This document shows, in pieces, positions 10,002-18,267 of a stretch of 64,000 bases of DNA. Each line of letters opens with the position of its first letter. Position 1 is the first letter of the stretch. The notes beneath the pieces are model-generated. The model made no database searches. It had not been told where the DNA came from and was given only the letters and a program-made list of their open reading frames with translations. The DNA comes from DASTSN01 sp035760665 (GTDB lineage: Bacteria; Bacteroidota; Bacteroidia; Chitinophagales; Chitinophagaceae). The stretch lies in the NCBI GenBank assembly GCA_035760665.1, contig DASTSN010000105.1, forward strand, positions 19,956 to 83,955, in the 5' to 3' direction. A program made the position numbers and the translations under genes.

Positions 10002-11828
10002 ATGAAGTTGCATCAGATTCCCGGCGTAGTTGTACTTGTGCTCCTGTTTACACAGGGTTGTAAAGAGGCTAAAAAAGAACCGCCCGGCTTTGTGCGGGAA
10101 AACTATACAAAGCGGGAAGTGTATATTCACATGCGTGATGGAGTAAAACTTTTTACTGCCATATATACACCCAAAGATGCCTCCCAAAAGTACCCCATCC
10201 TGCTGATGCGGACACCCTACTCCTGCAGTCCTTATGGCGAAAATAATTACCCGTCACAGTTAGGTACGAATGTATCGCTGATGGAAGAAAAATACATTTA
10301 CGTGTACCAGGATGTACGGGGACGGTATAAAAGTGAAGGCCAGTTTCGTGAAATGACGCCTGCTAACGATCATAAACAAACGAAAAATGAAACCGACGAA
10401 AGCAGTGATACCTACGATACTATTGACTGGCTCTTACAAAATACGGAGAACAATGGCCGGGTGGGTATTTACGGCATCTCATACCCGGGTTTTTATGCCT
10501 CTGCCTCTCTGCCGGATGCGCACCCGGCAATAAAGGCTGTTTCCCCTCAGGCGCCGGTAACGGATGAATTTGTGGGTGACGACTGTAATCATAACGGTGC
10601 GTTTTTCCTGCTGGACAATTTTGATTTCTATAACTATTTTGACGGTAAGCGTTCTGCCGACAGCCAGGATTACCAGCCGGTATTTACCAATACCTATGCA
10701 GATGCGTACCAGTTTTTTTTGAAACTGGGCAGCCTGCACAATGCCAATACAGCTGCGTATTTTCATGATCCCTCCATGGTTTGGCGGCAGGCCGTTGATC
10801 ATGATACCTATGACAGTTTTTGGCAGGCCAGAAATATCCGTCCGCATTTAAAAAATATCAAACCGGCAGTATTGATTGTGGGCGGCTGGTACGATGCCGA
10901 AGATTTATTTGGAGCCCTGCGTACATACGAGGCCATAGAAACGCAGACACCGGGCAATAACAACCGGCTGGTAATGGGTCCCTGGACACATGGAGCCTGG
11001 GCCAAAAAAAGCTGGACCGATTTTGGCGGGTATAATTTTGGCAGCAATGTGAACCAGTATTATAAGGATTCAATTGAAACCCGGTTTTTTAATTATTACC
11101 TGAAAGATAAAGGGAGCTTTAACAGGCCGGAGGTCACGGTATTTGAAACCGGCAGCAATCAATGGAAAACGTACAACAGCTGGCCGGCAGCGAATGCCGT
11201 AACCACCACGTTTTATTTTCAAACGGGAAAGAAACTCTCCACGCAGAAACCCGGAGCTGCAACAAGCTTTGACAGTTATACCAGTGATCCCGCCAACCCT
11301 GTTCCCTATACTGACAGTGTACACGAAGAACGAAACAATGCCTATATGATCGAAGACCAGCGTTTTGCCGCCCGGCGACCTGATGTACTGCTCTTTGAAT
11401 CGGATACACTTACCAATGATATAACGGTAACGGGCAGGCTCAAAGCAAATTTATATGTTTCCACCACGGGCACTGATGCGGATTTTATTGTAAAACTGAT
11501 TGATGAATATCCCAATGGCGTTCAGCGGATGGTACGGGCAGAAGTATTTCGGGGAAAATTCAGGCACAGCTATGAAAAACCGGAAGCATTTGTACCCGGT
11601 AAAATTGAGCACATTGCCTTTGACCTGAACGAGATTGCCCACTGTTTTAAAAAAGGACACCGGATTACCGTGCAGGTGCAAAGCAGCTGGTTTCCGCTGG
11701 TAGACCGCAACCCACAAAAGTTTATGAAAATTCCGGACGCCCAAGAAAGTGATTTTCAAAAAGCCGGTATCCGGGTGTACCATGATGCAAAAAACTGTTC
11801 CAATATTGTATTGCCCATCCTGCAATAA
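10002..11828 (+). CDS. Lipoprotein CocE/NonD family hydrolase (second tandem copy)
   Basis: A 608-residue paralogue of the upstream hydrolase, collinear along nearly its whole length. The triad is conserved: Ser160 in GISYPG, Asp298 in GGWYDAED and His330 in GPWTHGAW. It differs in two ways. Its signal ends in a lipobox (FTQGC), so it should be a lipid-anchored protein rather than a soluble periplasmic one. It also lacks a roughly 20-residue insertion that the first copy carries in the jelly-roll domain, just before the (L/M)VRAE strand. The start at 10002 lies three bases after the upstream stop, so the pair is almost certainly co-transcribed. Duplication followed by re-targeting is the simplest reading. 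Confidence 0.88.
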   Translation: MKLHQIPGVVVLVLLFTQGCKEAKKEPPGFVRENYTKREVYIHMRDGVKLFTAIYTPKDASQKYPILLMRTPYSCSPYGENNYPSQLGTNVSLMEEKYIYVYQDVRGRYKSEGQFREMTPANDHKQTKNETDESSDTYDTIDWLLQNTENNGRVGIYGISYPGFYASASLPDAHPAIKAVSPQAPVTDEFVGDDCNHNGAFFLLDNFDFYNYFDGKRSADSQDYQPVFTNTYADAYQFFLKLGSLHNANTAAYFHDPSMVWRQAVDHDTYDSFWQARNIRPHLKNIKPAVLIVGGWYDAEDLFGALRTYEAIETQTPGNNNRLVMGPWTHGAWAKKSWTDFGGYNFGSNVNQYYKDSIETRFFNYYLKDKGSFNRPEVTVFETGSNQWKTYNSWPAANAVTTTFYFQTGKKLSTQKPGAATSFDSYTSDPANPVPYTDSVHEERNNAYMIEDQRFAARRPDVLLFESDTLTNDITVTGRLKANLYVSTTGTDADFIVKLIDEYPNGVQRMVRAEVFRGKFRHSYEKPEAFVPGKIEHIAFDLNEIAHCFKKGHRITVQVQSSWFPLVDRNPQKFMKIPDAQESDFQKAGIRVYHDAKNCSNIVLPILQ

Positions 11829-11855
11829 AATAATAAGAAAGAGGTATTTTTCAGG

Positions 11856-11886
11856 TTGGATTGGAATAACGATAACAGTACACTTG
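11856..11886 (+). promoter_or_regulatory. Possible promoter for the GH20 hexosaminidase gene
   Basis: A TTG at 11856-11858 is followed after 20 bases by TACACTTG (11879-11886), one base off the Bacteroidota -7 consensus TAnnTTTG. The gene starts 28 bases downstream. Plausible but not strong, because read-through from the hydrolase pair is also possible. Confidence 0.4.
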
Positions 11887-11914
11887 CATTGAAAAAATTA
11901 AATCGCCCCAAAAA

Positions 11915-13600
11915 ATGAAAATCCCTGCTTTATGCCTGGCTATTTCGCTTAGTGCGCTGAGTTATGCCCAGGTTAGTATCATCCCGGAACCAGTTGAAAT
12001 GAAAGAACCGAAAACTGCTGCAAAGTTTTCCATCACACCAGCCACACAACTAGTGCTGGAAGGAAGCGGCCTCGAAAATTCGGCAAATTTTTTTAACGAC
12101 TACCTCCAACAGTTTTACCATTTCAAATTAAAAACAGTAACCAGTGCCAAAGGAACGAATGCTATTGTTTTGAATTATGAGCGAATGGACAAGCCGGTAC
12201 CCGGCGCTTACCGTCTTACCGTTGGTGGCAGGGGCGTGTATATTGCCGGCGATAACGAGAACGGTGTTTTTTATGGCATCCAATCGTTAATTCAACTGTT
12301 GCCGGTCCCCGATGCCAGCACAAAAATCACCGGAAACAAACTGCCAATCCCCTATGTTTCCATTGTTGATTATCCCCGTTTTGCTTATCGCGGTCTGCAC
12401 CTTGACGTGGGCCGGCATTTTATGCCTGTTTCGTTTATAAAAAAATACATTGATTACATCGCCCTGCACAAAATGAATTATTTCCACTGGCACCTGACGG
12501 AAGACCAGGGCTGGCGCATTGAAATAAAAAAATATCCGCGACTCACCTCCGTAGGTGCCTGGAGAAACGGCACGATCATCGGTCACTTTCCCGGCAAGGG
12601 CAACGATAACACCCGCGACGGTGGTTTTTATACGCAGGAAGACATCAAAGATATCGTGCAGTATGCTGCCAATCGCTACATTACCATCATTCCGGAAATT
12701 GAAATGCCAGGCCATGGCAGCGCCGCAATAGCCGCGTATCCTTACCTGAGTTGTTTCCCCGACAAACCGACCATTGACTATTTCCCTAAAAAATCTACCT
12801 GGTCAGGAGACAGCACCGGTAAACAGGTGCAACAAACCTGGGGCGTATTTTCCGATGTTTTTTGTGCCGGAAAAGAATCCACCTTCCAGTTCCTGGAAGA
12901 TGTACTGGACGAAGTGATGGAACTATTCCCGTCAAAATATATTCATATAGGAGGTGATGAATGTCCAAAGAATAATTGGAAACAATGCCCGCTGTGCCAG
13001 GAACGTATGAAAGAAAATGGCCTGGCGGATGAACATGCCCTGCAGAGTTATTTTATTCAGCGGATTGAAAAGTATCTTAACAGTAAAGGGCGAAGCATTA
13101 TAGGCTGGGATGAAATACTGGAAGGCGGCCTGGCACCCAATGCCACTGTGATGAGCTGGCGTGGTGAAAAAGGCGGTATTGAAGCTGCCAAACAAAAACA
13201 TGCTGTGATCATGACGCCCACCACGTACGTGTATTTTGATTATAGCCAAACAAAAAATGAAGACTCGGTTGTCATAGGCGGATACCTGCCCTTAGATAAA
13301 GTATACAATTACGAACCGTTCCCCAATGAGCTGTCGGCTGATGAAGCGGGTTATATTATGGGAGCACAGGCCAATGTGTGGACGGAATACATGAAGTATC
13401 CCTCCAAAGTTGAGTATATGATTTTTCCACGCCTCACAGCGCTAAGTGAAGTGTTATGGTCACCCAAGGAGAAAAAAGACTGGAACAGCTTTCAGCAACG
13501 GTTGCGCACTCAGTTTAAGCGTTACGATTTGTGGAACGCCAGTTACAGCAAAGCCCTATTGGACCCAAAAGCAAGCATTGAAAAACCAAGGGCGCAATAA
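11915..13600 (+). CDS. Beta-N-acetylhexosaminidase, GH20
   Basis: A 561-residue glycoside hydrolase family 20 enzyme that removes terminal GlcNAc or GalNAc residues from glycans, chitobiose or glycoconjugates. A signal peptide of about 18 residues exports it. Residues 20 to about 145 form the GH20b N-terminal domain. The catalytic barrel starts at YRGLHLDVGRHFMPV and holds the HWHLTEDQGWR motif and the catalytic Asp348-Glu349 pair in HIGGDEC. Substrate-assisted catalysis through the 2-acetamido group is the family mechanism. Length is typical of the shorter Bacteroidota members without extra binding modules. It precedes the nagB-like gene, so released amino sugar could feed directly into glucosamine-6-phosphate catabolism after phosphorylation. 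Confidence 0.93.
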   Translation: MKIPALCLAISLSALSYAQVSIIPEPVEMKEPKTAAKFSITPATQLVLEGSGLENSANFFNDYLQQFYHFKLKTVTSAKGTNAIVLNYERMDKPVPGAYRLTVGGRGVYIAGDNENGVFYGIQSLIQLLPVPDASTKITGNKLPIPYVSIVDYPRFAYRGLHLDVGRHFMPVSFIKKYIDYIALHKMNYFHWHLTEDQGWRIEIKKYPRLTSVGAWRNGTIIGHFPGKGNDNTRDGGFYTQEDIKDIVQYAANRYITIIPEIEMPGHGSAAIAAYPYLSCFPDKPTIDYFPKKSTWSGDSTGKQVQQTWGVFSDVFCAGKESTFQFLEDVLDEVMELFPSKYIHIGGDECPKNNWKQCPLCQERMKENGLADEHALQSYFIQRIEKYLNSKGRSIIGWDEILEGGLAPNATVMSWRGEKGGIEAAKQKHAVIMTPTTYVYFDYSQTKNEDSVVIGGYLPLDKVYNYEPFPNELSADEAGYIMGAQANVWTEYMKYPSKVEYMIFPRLTALSEVLWSPKEKKDWNSFQQRLRTQFKRYDLWNASYSKALLDPKASIEKPRAQ

Positions 13601-13634
13601 TAGCCTCATTACTCAAATTCTTCTAAACTATTGC

Positions 13635-13663
13635 CACATCTCCGTTCCTACAACGGAGATGTG
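13635..13663. terminator. Perfect 12-bp hairpin after the GH20 gene
   Basis: CACATCTCCGTT (13635-13646) and AACGGAGATGTG (13652-13663) form a perfect stem around a five-base loop. It lacks a T-tract on the plus strand, so it may end or stabilise the GH20 transcript, or be a protein-binding palindrome, rather than act as a classical intrinsic terminator. Confidence 0.5.
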
Positions 13664-13797
13664 CTGTATACACAAACGATTGTTCTGCCTACAACCGGCA
13701 AGGTTATTGGCAAAAGAAAAAAAGAAAAAGCAACAGTGGCTTTCTCCTATTTTGACTTTAATTTCGTGACTCCTCTTAACATGAAATCTGTATTAAC

Positions 13798-15705
13798 ATG
13801 AGTATGGTTGATTCATTTGAAAAAATCCCCTGCAAAATTTATCCCGACATGCAAAGCGGCTCGCTGGAAGTAGCGAAAGAAATCGCAGCGCTGATCAGAG
13901 ACAAACAAGCTAAAAAAGAAAAATGCGTCCTGGGACTGGCCACCGGTTCCACACCAAAAACATTGTATAGCGAGCTGGTGAGACTGCACAAAGAAGAAGG
14001 CCTTAGTTTCAAAAATGTCATCACCTTTAATCTTGACGAATATTATCCCATTGATAATGATGCGATGCAGAGTTACAATAATTACATGCATCGTTTGCTG
14101 TTTAATCACATCGATATTGACCCGGCAAACATCCACATTCCCAATGGTGAATTACCCAAAGAAGAAGTAAAAGCGCATTGTGTGGACTATGAAAAAAAGA
14201 TTGAAGAGGCGGGCGGCATTGACCTGCAGGTGCTGGGCATCGGGAATAACGGGCATATTGGCTTCAACGAACCTGGTTCGAGTATTTTTTCCAGAACAAG
14301 ACTGATTTCACTGGAAAACTCCACCCGCATTGCCAACTCCTATGAATTTGCAACCATCTCTGAAGTGCCGCGCATGGCCATTACCATGGGCCTGAGTACC
14401 ATCCTAAAAGCAAGGCGGATTGTATTGCTGGCCTGGGGGCCCGGCAAAGCACCTATCGTACAAAAAGCGGTTGAAGGGCATGTAACCGAACAGGTGCCGG
14501 CCAGCCTGCTGCAGCAGCACAACGATTGCAGCTTTGTGATAGATGAAGCTGCCGCTGCCGAACTGACCCGCTATAAATCGCCCTGGCTAACCGGCGAATG
14601 CGAATGGACGGATAAGATGATCAAGAAAGCTGTGGTAAATATGGCGCTGAAACTTGACAAGCCCGTTCTTTCGCTGACCAATAATGACTACAATGAATTT
14701 GGCCTGAGCGACCTGCTGGTGGAAAAGGGCGATGCATATGAAATCAACCTCCAGGTATTTTATATGCTGCGTGATTCCATTACAGGCTGGCCCGGCGGAA
14801 AACCCAATGCGGTTATTCCCAACCACCCGGAACGCTCCGTCCCCTACCCCAAACGTGTCATCATTTTTTCGCCCCACCCGGATGACGATATCATCAGCAT
14901 GGGCGGCACGTTCCAGCGCTTGCACGACCAGGGGCATGACGTGCATGTGGGTTATCAAACCTCTGGCAATATTGCAGTGACAGATGAGTTCGTTACACGT
15001 TTCCTCGATTTTGCCGTAGGTTTTGAACAAATTGCGGGTATTGATACCAGTAAGTCCGACAAAATTCTGGCTGACGCACGCCAGTTTCTTGCTCAGAAGA
15101 AAAAAAACCAGGTGGATACACCCGAGATCCGCGCCATTAAAGGACTGATCCGCCGCTGCGAAGCAAGGGCAACCTGCCGCTATGTCGGCATCAAAGATGA
15201 GAATATACATTTTCTCAACCTGCCATTTTATGAAACGGGAACGATTGAAAAAAGCCCCATGAGCGAGGCGGATATCAAAATCACCATGGATCTTTTGAAG
15301 AAGATAAAACCACACCAGGTATATTGTGCCGGCGACCTCGCCGATCCGCACGGAACACATAAAGTCTGCCTCGATATTGTTTTCGAATCCCTGAGGCGCT
15401 TAAAGGCCGCTGGCGAAAACTGGATCAAAGATTGCTGGCTGTGGCTGTATAAAGGTGCCTGGCAGGAATGGAACATTGAGGAAATTGAAATGGCGATTGC
15501 AATGAGTCCCGACCAGGTGCTGAAAAAGCGTTATGGCATCTTCATCCACCAGTCACAAAAAGACATGGTGCCCTTCCAGGGTTCTGACACCAGGGAATTC
15601 TGGCAGCGGGCGGAGGAGCGCAACAAGGCTACGGCCGATTTGTATGCCAAACTGGGCCTTACACATTTTGCAGCCATGGAAGCTTTTGTGCGTTGGCACT
15701 ATTGA
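13798..15705 (+). CDS. nagB: Glucosamine-6-phosphate deaminase with C-terminal PIG-L/LmbE-like domain
   Basis: A 635-residue two-domain protein. Residues about 15-270 are a NagB deaminase/isomerase, converting glucosamine-6-phosphate to fructose-6-phosphate and ammonia; ATGSTP binds the phosphate, and FNLDEYY and GIGNNGHIGFNEPGS carry the catalytic Asp, His and Glu. A linker with further helical sequence leads to a PIG-L/LmbE de-N-acetylase-like domain that begins with the metal-binding motif SPHPDDD (residues 358-364) and includes GDLADPHGTH. PIG-L proteins hydrolyse N-acetyl groups from GlcNAc-type substrates. The same architecture occurs in other Bacteroidota NagB proteins. The gene follows the GH20 hexosaminidase, which fits an amino-sugar use module. 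No nagA or GlcNAc kinase is in the window. Confidence 0.92.
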   Translation: MSMVDSFEKIPCKIYPDMQSGSLEVAKEIAALIRDKQAKKEKCVLGLATGSTPKTLYSELVRLHKEEGLSFKNVITFNLDEYYPIDNDAMQSYNNYMHRLLFNHIDIDPANIHIPNGELPKEEVKAHCVDYEKKIEEAGGIDLQVLGIGNNGHIGFNEPGSSIFSRTRLISLENSTRIANSYEFATISEVPRMAITMGLSTILKARRIVLLAWGPGKAPIVQKAVEGHVTEQVPASLLQQHNDCSFVIDEAAAAELTRYKSPWLTGECEWTDKMIKKAVVNMALKLDKPVLSLTNNDYNEFGLSDLLVEKGDAYEINLQVFYMLRDSITGWPGGKPNAVIPNHPERSVPYPKRVIIFSPHPDDDIISMGGTFQRLHDQGHDVHVGYQTSGNIAVTDEFVTRFLDFAVGFEQIAGIDTSKSDKILADARQFLAQKKKNQVDTPEIRAIKGLIRRCEARATCRYVGIKDENIHFLNLPFYETGTIEKSPMSEADIKITMDLLKKIKPHQVYCAGDLADPHGTHKVCLDIVFESLRRLKAAGENWIKDCWLWLYKGAWQEWNIEEIEMAIAMSPDQVLKKRYGIFIHQSQKDMVPFQGSDTREFWQRAEERNKATADLYAKLGLTHFAAMEAFVRWHY

Positions 15706-15730
15706 CAGCTGCCCGGAGGAATCAACGCAT

Positions 15731-16777
15731 TTAGTACTTACCCGGCGCTGATTCTTCCGCGTTAGCCGCATCCGTGGTTACAAATTCGTTCATATAAATA
15801 TTGAACAACACAATCACGTAGCTAATCAGGAGCGGACCAAAAATGAGCCCGATGAATCCAAAAAGACCGAGGCCCACAATCACCCCCAAAATTGTTACCA
15901 CAGGGTGTACATCTCCAATTTTTTTCAATAACGTTATGCGGGCAAGGTAATCTACATTTCCCGTTACAATCAGGCTGTACAGTAAAAGACCGGTTGCCTG
16001 CCAGTCCTGTCCGATGACGTACATATATATCACCAGTGGCACCCAAACAATCATGGTACCCACTACCGGAAAGAAGGCAAATATGCCGGTCAGAAATCCC
16101 CAGATGGCAAACTCATTTACCCCAAAAATGAAATAGCCCAATGCCGCAAAAAGCCCCTGGATAATAGAAATGATCGGAATACCAAGCGCATTGGCTTTGA
16201 TCATTTTTTTTGTTTCGGATGCAAGAATGTTAATATTATCCGGCTTTAAAGGAATAATGCGCGACAGGTATTGCTCCATTTCCTTCCCGTTGTAAAGCAT
16301 GTAGTACAACACAAACAGCATGATGCCCAGGTTTGAAATCAGGTTGGCCGTACTGTTAATCATGCCGGGAATCAGTGCTGCTACCCGGTTCAGAAGCTGC
16401 GTCAGCGATTCTTTTGATAAAAAATTAGCCCCCATTTTTTCCTGTATCAGGATCACGGAACTTTTGGCTGATTCAAAATAGCTGCTGGGATCTGTTAAGA
16501 ACACCTGCAGCTTAGGACTGATTAATGTAATAGCCAGATATACCGGCAGCCCCAGCAGCAGCAGGTAATAAACGATGAACAACAGCGCTGCCCGGCCTTT
16601 TTTCCATTTGCGGGCATAAATCAGCTGAAAATAATTTGCACGGCTCAGAATATAAAGGGTGACAGCTCCCAGCAAACCCGGAATGAAAATATACAGCTCC
16701 CGGATAACGAGGAACAACAATAACAGGATAATCGAAAGCAGCAGCAGTTGTCGTATGCGGTGATTGAAGTCTGGCAT
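15731..16777 (-). CDS. AI-2E family transporter (PerM/TqsA-type permease)
   Basis: A 348-residue inner-membrane protein with about seven to eight hydrophobic segments: two near the N-terminus, one near residue 65, then a soluble loop (around FLTDPSSYFESAKSS) and a cluster of C-terminal helices. The C-terminal half has the family pattern GIPIISIIQG, FAFFPVVGTMIVW and GLFGFIGLIFGPLL. The family includes TqsA, proposed to export the signal AI-2, and PerM; most members have no proven substrate, and some act as ion antiporters. The gene converges on nagB with only 25 bases between. Family membership is secure; the transported compound is not known. Confidence 0.88.
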   Translation of the reverse strand: MPDFNHRIRQLLLLSIILLLLFLVIRELYIFIPGLLGAVTLYILSRANYFQLIYARKWKKGRAALLFIVYYLLLLGLPVYLAITLISPKLQVFLTDPSSYFESAKSSVILIQEKMGANFLSKESLTQLLNRVAALIPGMINSTANLISNLGIMLFVLYYMLYNGKEMEQYLSRIIPLKPDNINILASETKKMIKANALGIPIISIIQGLFAALGYFIFGVNEFAIWGFLTGIFAFFPVVGTMIVWVPLVIYMYVIGQDWQATGLLLYSLIVTGNVDYLARITLLKKIGDVHPVVTILGVIVGLGLFGFIGLIFGPLLISYVIVLFNIYMNEFVTTDAANAEESAPGKY

Positions 16778-16876
16778 AACCCTGCTAAGATACTGTATTG
16801 TTGGGGTGAAATTTTAAAACAGGTATTCCCATCACTAACAGGTACCTTATCAAAGCTTGCTAACTATTCAGCTGCC

Positions 16877-16908
16877 AAAAAAATCGCCTCACATTGCTGC
16901 GAGGCGAT
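16877..16908 (-). terminator. Intrinsic terminator of tRNA-Arg
   Basis: On the minus strand ATCGCCTC (16908-16901) pairs with GAGGCGAT (16890-16883) and is followed by an uninterrupted T run (16883-16877). It lies just after the tRNA 3' end. A classical rho-independent structure. Confidence 0.85.
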
Positions 16909-16913
16909 ACCCG

Positions 16914-16987
16914 TGATCCCGTCAGGATTCAAACCTGAAACCTTCTGATCCGTAGTCAGATGCTCTATTCAGTTGAGCTACGGGACC
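16914..16987 (-). tRNA. tRNA-Arg (ACG anticodon)
   Basis: A 74-nt cloverleaf reads on the minus strand. The acceptor stem is GGTCCCG with CGGGATC and discriminator A. The D arm is GCTC/GAGC. The anticodon arm TCTGA-CTACGGA-TCAGA gives anticodon ACG, and the T arm contains GGTTTGAATCC. No CCA is encoded. ACG is the single inosine-modified arginine anticodon of bacteria (A34 deaminated by TadA) and reads CGU, CGC and CGA. Confidence 0.95.
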
Positions 16988-17005
16988 ATCCTTTTTATCG
17001 GGCGG

Positions 17006-17037
17006 CAAAAATAAGGATAGTTTCTTTTGCCCCCAAA
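17006..17037 (-). promoter_or_regulatory. Promoter of tRNA-Arg
   Basis: On the minus strand TTTG (17037-17034) is followed after 20 bases by TATTTTTG (17013-17006), a full match to the Bacteroidota housekeeping promoter TTTG-N19/20-TAnnTTTG. The mature tRNA begins 18 bases downstream. Confidence 0.7.
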
Positions 17038-17080
17038 CTTTCCGCATTTTTAGTTTCTTTACAGCTCAAAGCAGTACATC

Positions 17081-17554
17081 ATGAAAATCCATCTCTGGTC
17101 AATCGGTAAAGATCATGAAGCGTATATAAAAACCGGTGTGGAAACCTTCACCAGCCGCATTGCCAACTATTACCCGGTTGAATGGAGTATCATCCCGGTA
17201 CCCAAAAATGCCGGCATGCTCAGCGAAATGGACCTGAAAAAAAAGGAAGCAGCCATGGTGCTGAACTGGTTGCAAAAAGATGATTTTTTGGTGGCGCTGG
17301 ATGAACATGGTAAACAATTCTCCTCCGTGGCACTGGCCGATTTTATAGAAAAACAAACCACCGCCAGCACTAAAAATCTCGTTTTTCTAATCGGCGGCGC
17401 ATTCGGGCTGGATGAGGAGGTGCTTAAACGAGCCAATTTCAAATGGAGTCTTTCGCAACTTACCTTTCCGCATCAGCTTGTACGACTGATCCTGGCAGAA
17501 CAAATCTACCGTGCCTGTTCCATCATTCGCAACGAAAAGTATCATCACAAGTGA
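17081..17554 (+). CDS. rlmH: 23S rRNA (pseudouridine1915-N3)-methyltransferase RlmH
   Basis: A 157-residue SPOUT-class methyltransferase that methylates N3 of pseudouridine 1915 in helix 69 of 23S rRNA, using S-adenosylmethionine. The knotted SAM-binding region is visible as FLIGGAFGLDEEV, and the C-terminal signature LSQLTFPHQLVRLILAEQIYRA with terminal YHHK is diagnostic. Length equals that of E. coli RlmH (about 155). The gene precedes a rhomboid protease gene in the same direction by about 50 bases. Secure call. Confidence 0.96.
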   Translation: MKIHLWSIGKDHEAYIKTGVETFTSRIANYYPVEWSIIPVPKNAGMLSEMDLKKKEAAMVLNWLQKDDFLVALDEHGKQFSSVALADFIEKQTTASTKNLVFLIGGAFGLDEEVLKRANFKWSLSQLTFPHQLVRLILAEQIYRACSIIRNEKYHHK

Positions 17555-17607
17555 ATTTTTGATTGTAGATTTAAGTTTTTTCATTGTTCATTGCAATCCC
17601 GCATACT

Positions 17608-18267
17608 ATGGACTTGTCAATTACCATCATCATTATTGTTATTACCTGCCTGGTCTCCTTTGGCGCTTTCAATAATCAAAAAATTATGGACGACCTGATC
17701 TTTTACCCGCCGGCCGTCAGCCAGCAAAACCAGTGGTACCGCTTTTTCAGTTGCGGACTGATCCATGCCGATTTTGGTCATCTGTTATTCAATATGCTGT
17801 CTCTTTATCTTTTCGGCAGATTTGTCGAAACAAAGTTTATTGAAATCTTTGCCGACAAAGGGAAACTGTTATACCTCGCCATGTATTTGCTGGCATTAGG
17901 CGTGTCAGTGATTCCCACTTACCTTAAGCATAAACACGACAGCTATTACAGGAGTCTCGGTGCTTCCGGCGCAGTGTCTGCAGTAGTGTTTGCAGGCTTA
18001 ATGATCGCCCCGTACGTGGAGGTGGGCCTGTTTTTCATACCGCCCATCATCCCGGGATTCATTTTTGCACCGCTTTACCTGCTAATCTCGGCCATGCTGG
18101 AGCGCAAGGGCGGCTGCAACATTAACCATTCTGCACATATTTGGGGCGCCCTCTTTGGCATTGTGTTTATTATTGTTGTGGGCAAATTGCTGGCCGGGTA
18201 TGATGCCATTGGTGAATTTACAGATGGCGTGAAGCTTTACCTGAGGGCTAAAGGCTGGATGTCGTAA
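17608..18267 (+). CDS. Rhomboid family intramembrane serine protease
   Basis: A 219-residue membrane protein with about six helices. Rhomboids cut substrate helices within the membrane with a Ser-His dyad: here Ser120 in GASGA and His177 in HSAHIWG. The upstream HADFGHLLFNMLSLYLFG block (the usual HxxxxHLxxNM of rhomboids) is intact. The ATG at 17608 gives a normal N-terminus just before the first helix; an in-frame TTG at 17584 would add eight polar residues and is less likely. The 3' end overlaps the 3' end of tilS by 20 bases on the opposite strand. Substrates are unknown. Confidence 0.9.
   Translation: MDLSITIIIIVITCLVSFGAFNNQKIMDDLIFYPPAVSQQNQWYRFFSCGLIHADFGHLLFNMLSLYLFGRFVETKFIEIFADKGKLLYLAMYLLALGVSVIPTYLKHKHDSYYRSLGASGAVSAVVFAGLMIAPYVEVGLFFIPPIIPGFIFAPLYLLISAMLERKGGCNINHSAHIWGALFGIVFIIVVGKLLAGYDAIGEFTDGVKLYLRAKGWMS

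Noticed and set aside
13446..13769. 107-residue plus-strand frame overlapping the GH20 3' end and the palindrome
   Set aside because: Shares most of its length with the GH20 gene in another frame and has no protein character.
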